The notes beneath the pieces are model-generated. The model saw only the letters and a program-made list of their open reading frames with translations, did no database searches and was not told where the DNA came from. Below are positions 5,898-7,473 of a stretch of DNA of 7,473 nucleotides, piece by piece. Position numbers and translations under genes: made by a program. Every line of letters begins with the position of its first letter. Within the stretch, counting starts at the first letter, position 1. The DNA comes from Solirubrobacterales bacterium 70-9 (GTDB lineage Bacteria; Actinomycetota; Thermoleophilia; Solirubrobacterales; 70-9): contig MKSH01000054.1 in assembly GCA_001898095.1 (NCBI GenBank), positions 35,902 to 43,374 of the forward strand, given 5' to 3'.

Positions 5898-7132
5898 TCG
5901 CTCAGACGATCGGCGCAGTCGGGCCGCGCGAAGACGAGCTCACCCGACTTGAAGGCGAACGCGACCGGGTTATGGCCGAGCCGGTAGGGGACCTGCTCGA
6001 TCGGGCCGTCGAGGACGAGGACGTCGGCCCGCTTGCCGACCTCGAGCGAGCCGACCTCGCCGGAGCGGCGCAGCACCCAGGCCGGGTTCAAGGTCGCGGC
6101 CAGCAGCGCCTCCTTCGCGGTCCACCCGTACCGGCGGACGGCCAGGCCGAGGATCAGCGGCATCGAGATGATCGGCGAGGTCCCGGGGTTGGCGTCGGTG
6201 GCGAGCACGGCGATCGCCCCGGCATCGGCGAGCGCCCGCGCCGGGGCCGTCTCCTCGGCTCCCATCACCTCGGCACCGGGGAGGAGGACGGCGGCGCATT
6301 CGGAGTCGGCGAGCGCCGGCAGGTCGACCGGCGCAAGGCAGGCGAGGTGGTCGACCGAGCGGGCGCCCGCGGCGAGGGCGACCGGGACCGAGCGGTGGGA
6401 GGCGAACTGTTCGACGTGGGCGCGCAGGTCGAGGGCGCGGGCCGCCGCCAGGGCGCCGACCCGTTCGAGGTGGCGGTTGGTGAAGGCGATCGACTCGACG
6501 AAGACGTCGAGCGCCCCGACCGGCGCGCACTCCAGCATCGCCCCGAGGGAGGCCTCGACCGCGTCGAGCCAGCCGTCGGCATCGAATCCGCCCGGCACCG
6601 CGTGGGCGATCAGCGCGGTGTTGGAGACGCTTTGCGGAACCTGCCCGCCGAGCGCGGCGGCGAGCCGCAGCGAGCGCAGTTCGGCCTCGATCGAGAGGCC
6701 GTAACCGCTTTTGGTCTCGAACGTGGTGGTGCCGTGGGCGAGCATCTCGGCGGCCAGCGCCTCGGCCTGGTCGAGGACCCCGCGGTCGTCCGCCTCGGCC
6801 AGGGCTCCCGCCGAGGCCTGGATCCCGCCGCCCGCCGCGGCGATCTCGGCGTAGTCGCGGCCGGCGACCTTCATCGCGTACTCGGCAGCCCGCCAACCGG
6901 TGAACGGGAGGTGGGTGTGGCAGTCGACCCAGCCCGGCACCACGGCGAGGCCGCGGGCGTCGATCCGCCGCGCGGCTCCCGCATCGCTCTCGACGGCGAG
7001 GATCTCCTCGCCGTCGATCGTCAGCGAGCCGGGATCGGAGCGCAGGCTCGCGGCCCGATCGTGGCGCAGGAACGGCAGCCCGTCCGCGGGCGGCCGGAGG
7101 ACCTGGGATGCGCCGTCGATCGAGGTTCTCAT
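5894..7132 (-). CDS. hutI: Imidazolonepropionase
   Basis: A cytoplasmic metal-dependent amidohydrolase (EC 3.5.2.7) that opens the ring of 4-imidazolone-5-propionate to give N-formimino-L-glutamate. At 412 residues it has normal family length, with both ends of the beta-sandwich present. The metal site is His72/His74 (DCHTHLPF), His239 (AHVEQF) and Asp313 (ATDANPGTSP), and His262 (VDHL) is the likely catalytic histidine. The strongly conserved substrate-loop motif KSGYGL is at 141-146. The C-terminal segment VGKRADVLVLDG (365-376) is the normal amidohydrolase closing strand, in contrast to the shortened one in HutF. The ATG at 7132 lies 4 bases after the hutU stop. GGTGA ending 4 bases before the start pairs with the anti-SD end and overlaps the hutU stop, which implies coupled translation. 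It overlaps the next gene by GTGA. DCHTHLPFTGWR differs from the more common DPHTHLVFAG form but keeps both ligands. Confidence 0.96.
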   Translation of the reverse strand: MRTSIDGASQVLRPPADGLPFLRHDRAASLRSDPGSLTIDGEEILAVESDAGAARRIDARGLAVVPGWVDCHTHLPFTGWRAAEYAMKVAGRDYAEIAAAGGGIQASAGALAEADDRGVLDQAEALAAEMLAHGTTTFETKSGYGLSIEAELRSLRLAAALGGQVPQSVSNTALIAHAVPGGFDADGWLDAVEASLGAMLECAPVGALDVFVESIAFTNRHLERVGALAAARALDLRAHVEQFASHRSVPVALAAGARSVDHLACLAPVDLPALADSECAAVLLPGAEVMGAEETAPARALADAGAIAVLATDANPGTSPIISMPLILGLAVRRYGWTAKEALLAATLNPAWVLRRSGEVGSLEVGKRADVLVLDGPIEQVPYRLGHNPVAFAFKSGELVFARPDCADRLSE

Positions 7133-7136
7133 CGCC

Positions 7137-7473
7137 TCACCGGGACGGCTGCTCGCCGGCGAGCATCGGGATCTTCAGGTCGGTGCCGCGGGCGAACTCG
7201 ATCGCCCGCTCGTAGCCCGCGTCGACGTGACGGACGACGCCCATCCCCGGGTCGGCCCGCAGCACCCGGCCGATCCGGGCGGCGGCCTCCGGCGTGCCAT
7301 CGGCGACGATCACCTGCCCGGCGTGGATCGACTTGCCCATGCCGACGCCGCCGCCGTGGTGAAGGGAGACCCAGGTGGCGCCGCAGGCGGTGTTCAGCAG
7401 GGCGTTCAGGATCGGCCAGTCGGCGACCGCGTCGGAGCCGTCGAGCATCGCCTCGGTCTCCCGCTGCGGCGAG
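7137..7473 (-). CDS. hutU: Urocanate hydratase, C-terminal part (5' end outside window)
   Basis: An NAD-dependent enzyme (EC 4.2.1.49) that hydrates urocanate to 4-imidazolone-5-propionate. Only the last 111 residues are visible, and the frame runs off the right edge without a stop. The visible part carries family hallmarks: [27 protein letters not shown], and the glycine-rich [10 protein letters not shown] near the NAD site, then [15 protein letters not shown] and a normal C-terminus. The usual GYSQHAG-like segment reads GKSIHAG here, with Ile in place of Gln. It is the first operon gene seen in the window, so the promoter and any HutR site for this operon lie to the right, outside the window. 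Confidence 0.95.
   Translation of the reverse strand, partial: SPQRETEAMLDGSDAVADWPILNALLNTACGATWVSLHHGGGVGMGKSIHAGQVIVADGTPEAAARIGRVLRADPGMGVVRHVDAGYERAIEFARGTDLKIPMLAGEQPSR

Overview
The window is chromosomal DNA from a very GC-rich bacterium, most likely a high-GC actinobacterium. The style of the secreted-type protein at the left edge and the makeup of the histidine cluster would fit Thermoleophilia/Solirubrobacterales, but that placement is a guess from style, not a measurement. Most of the window (1162-7473) is a histidine-utilisation (hut) locus. I see no mobile element, CRISPR array, tRNA or rRNA.

Layout: (1) 1-1053, + strand: the 3' part of an unrecognised, probably exported protein with a strongly acidic linker. 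Its codon use looks different from that of the hut genes. (2) 1054-1161: a convergent gap holding two hairpins, each just beyond the stop codon of a flanking gene. (3) 1162-2709, - strand: hutH, histidine ammonia-lyase. (4) 2710-2790: a short divergent control region with a 14-bp imperfect palindrome. (5) 2791-3555, + strand: an IclR-family regulator (HutR-like). (6) 7473 down to 3574, - strand: a tightly packed operon in transcription order hutU (3' end only), hutI, an M20-family Zn amidohydrolase, and hutF. The last two junctions are 4-base start/stop overlaps (GTGA and ATGA), and hutU and hutI are 4 bases apart.

Pathway: HutH deaminates histidine to urocanate, HutU hydrates it to imidazolonepropionate, and HutI opens the ring to N-formimino-L-glutamate. 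HutF then deiminates this to N-formyl-L-glutamate plus ammonia. In the classical five-step route HutG (N-formylglutamate deformylase) finishes the job. No HutG-type gene is visible here. Its place is taken by an M20 enzyme of the allantoate amidohydrolase/N-carbamoyl-amino-acid hydrolase type, translationally coupled between hutI and hutF, which I propose is the deformylase.

The points most worth checking are that M20 replacement, a HutF that appears to have lost both ends of its beta-sandwich domain, a Cys-Ser-Gly (not Ala-Ser-Gly) cofactor tripeptide in HutH, and a candidate IclR operator between hutH and the regulator. This is an unusual version of a known pathway rather than an entirely new system.
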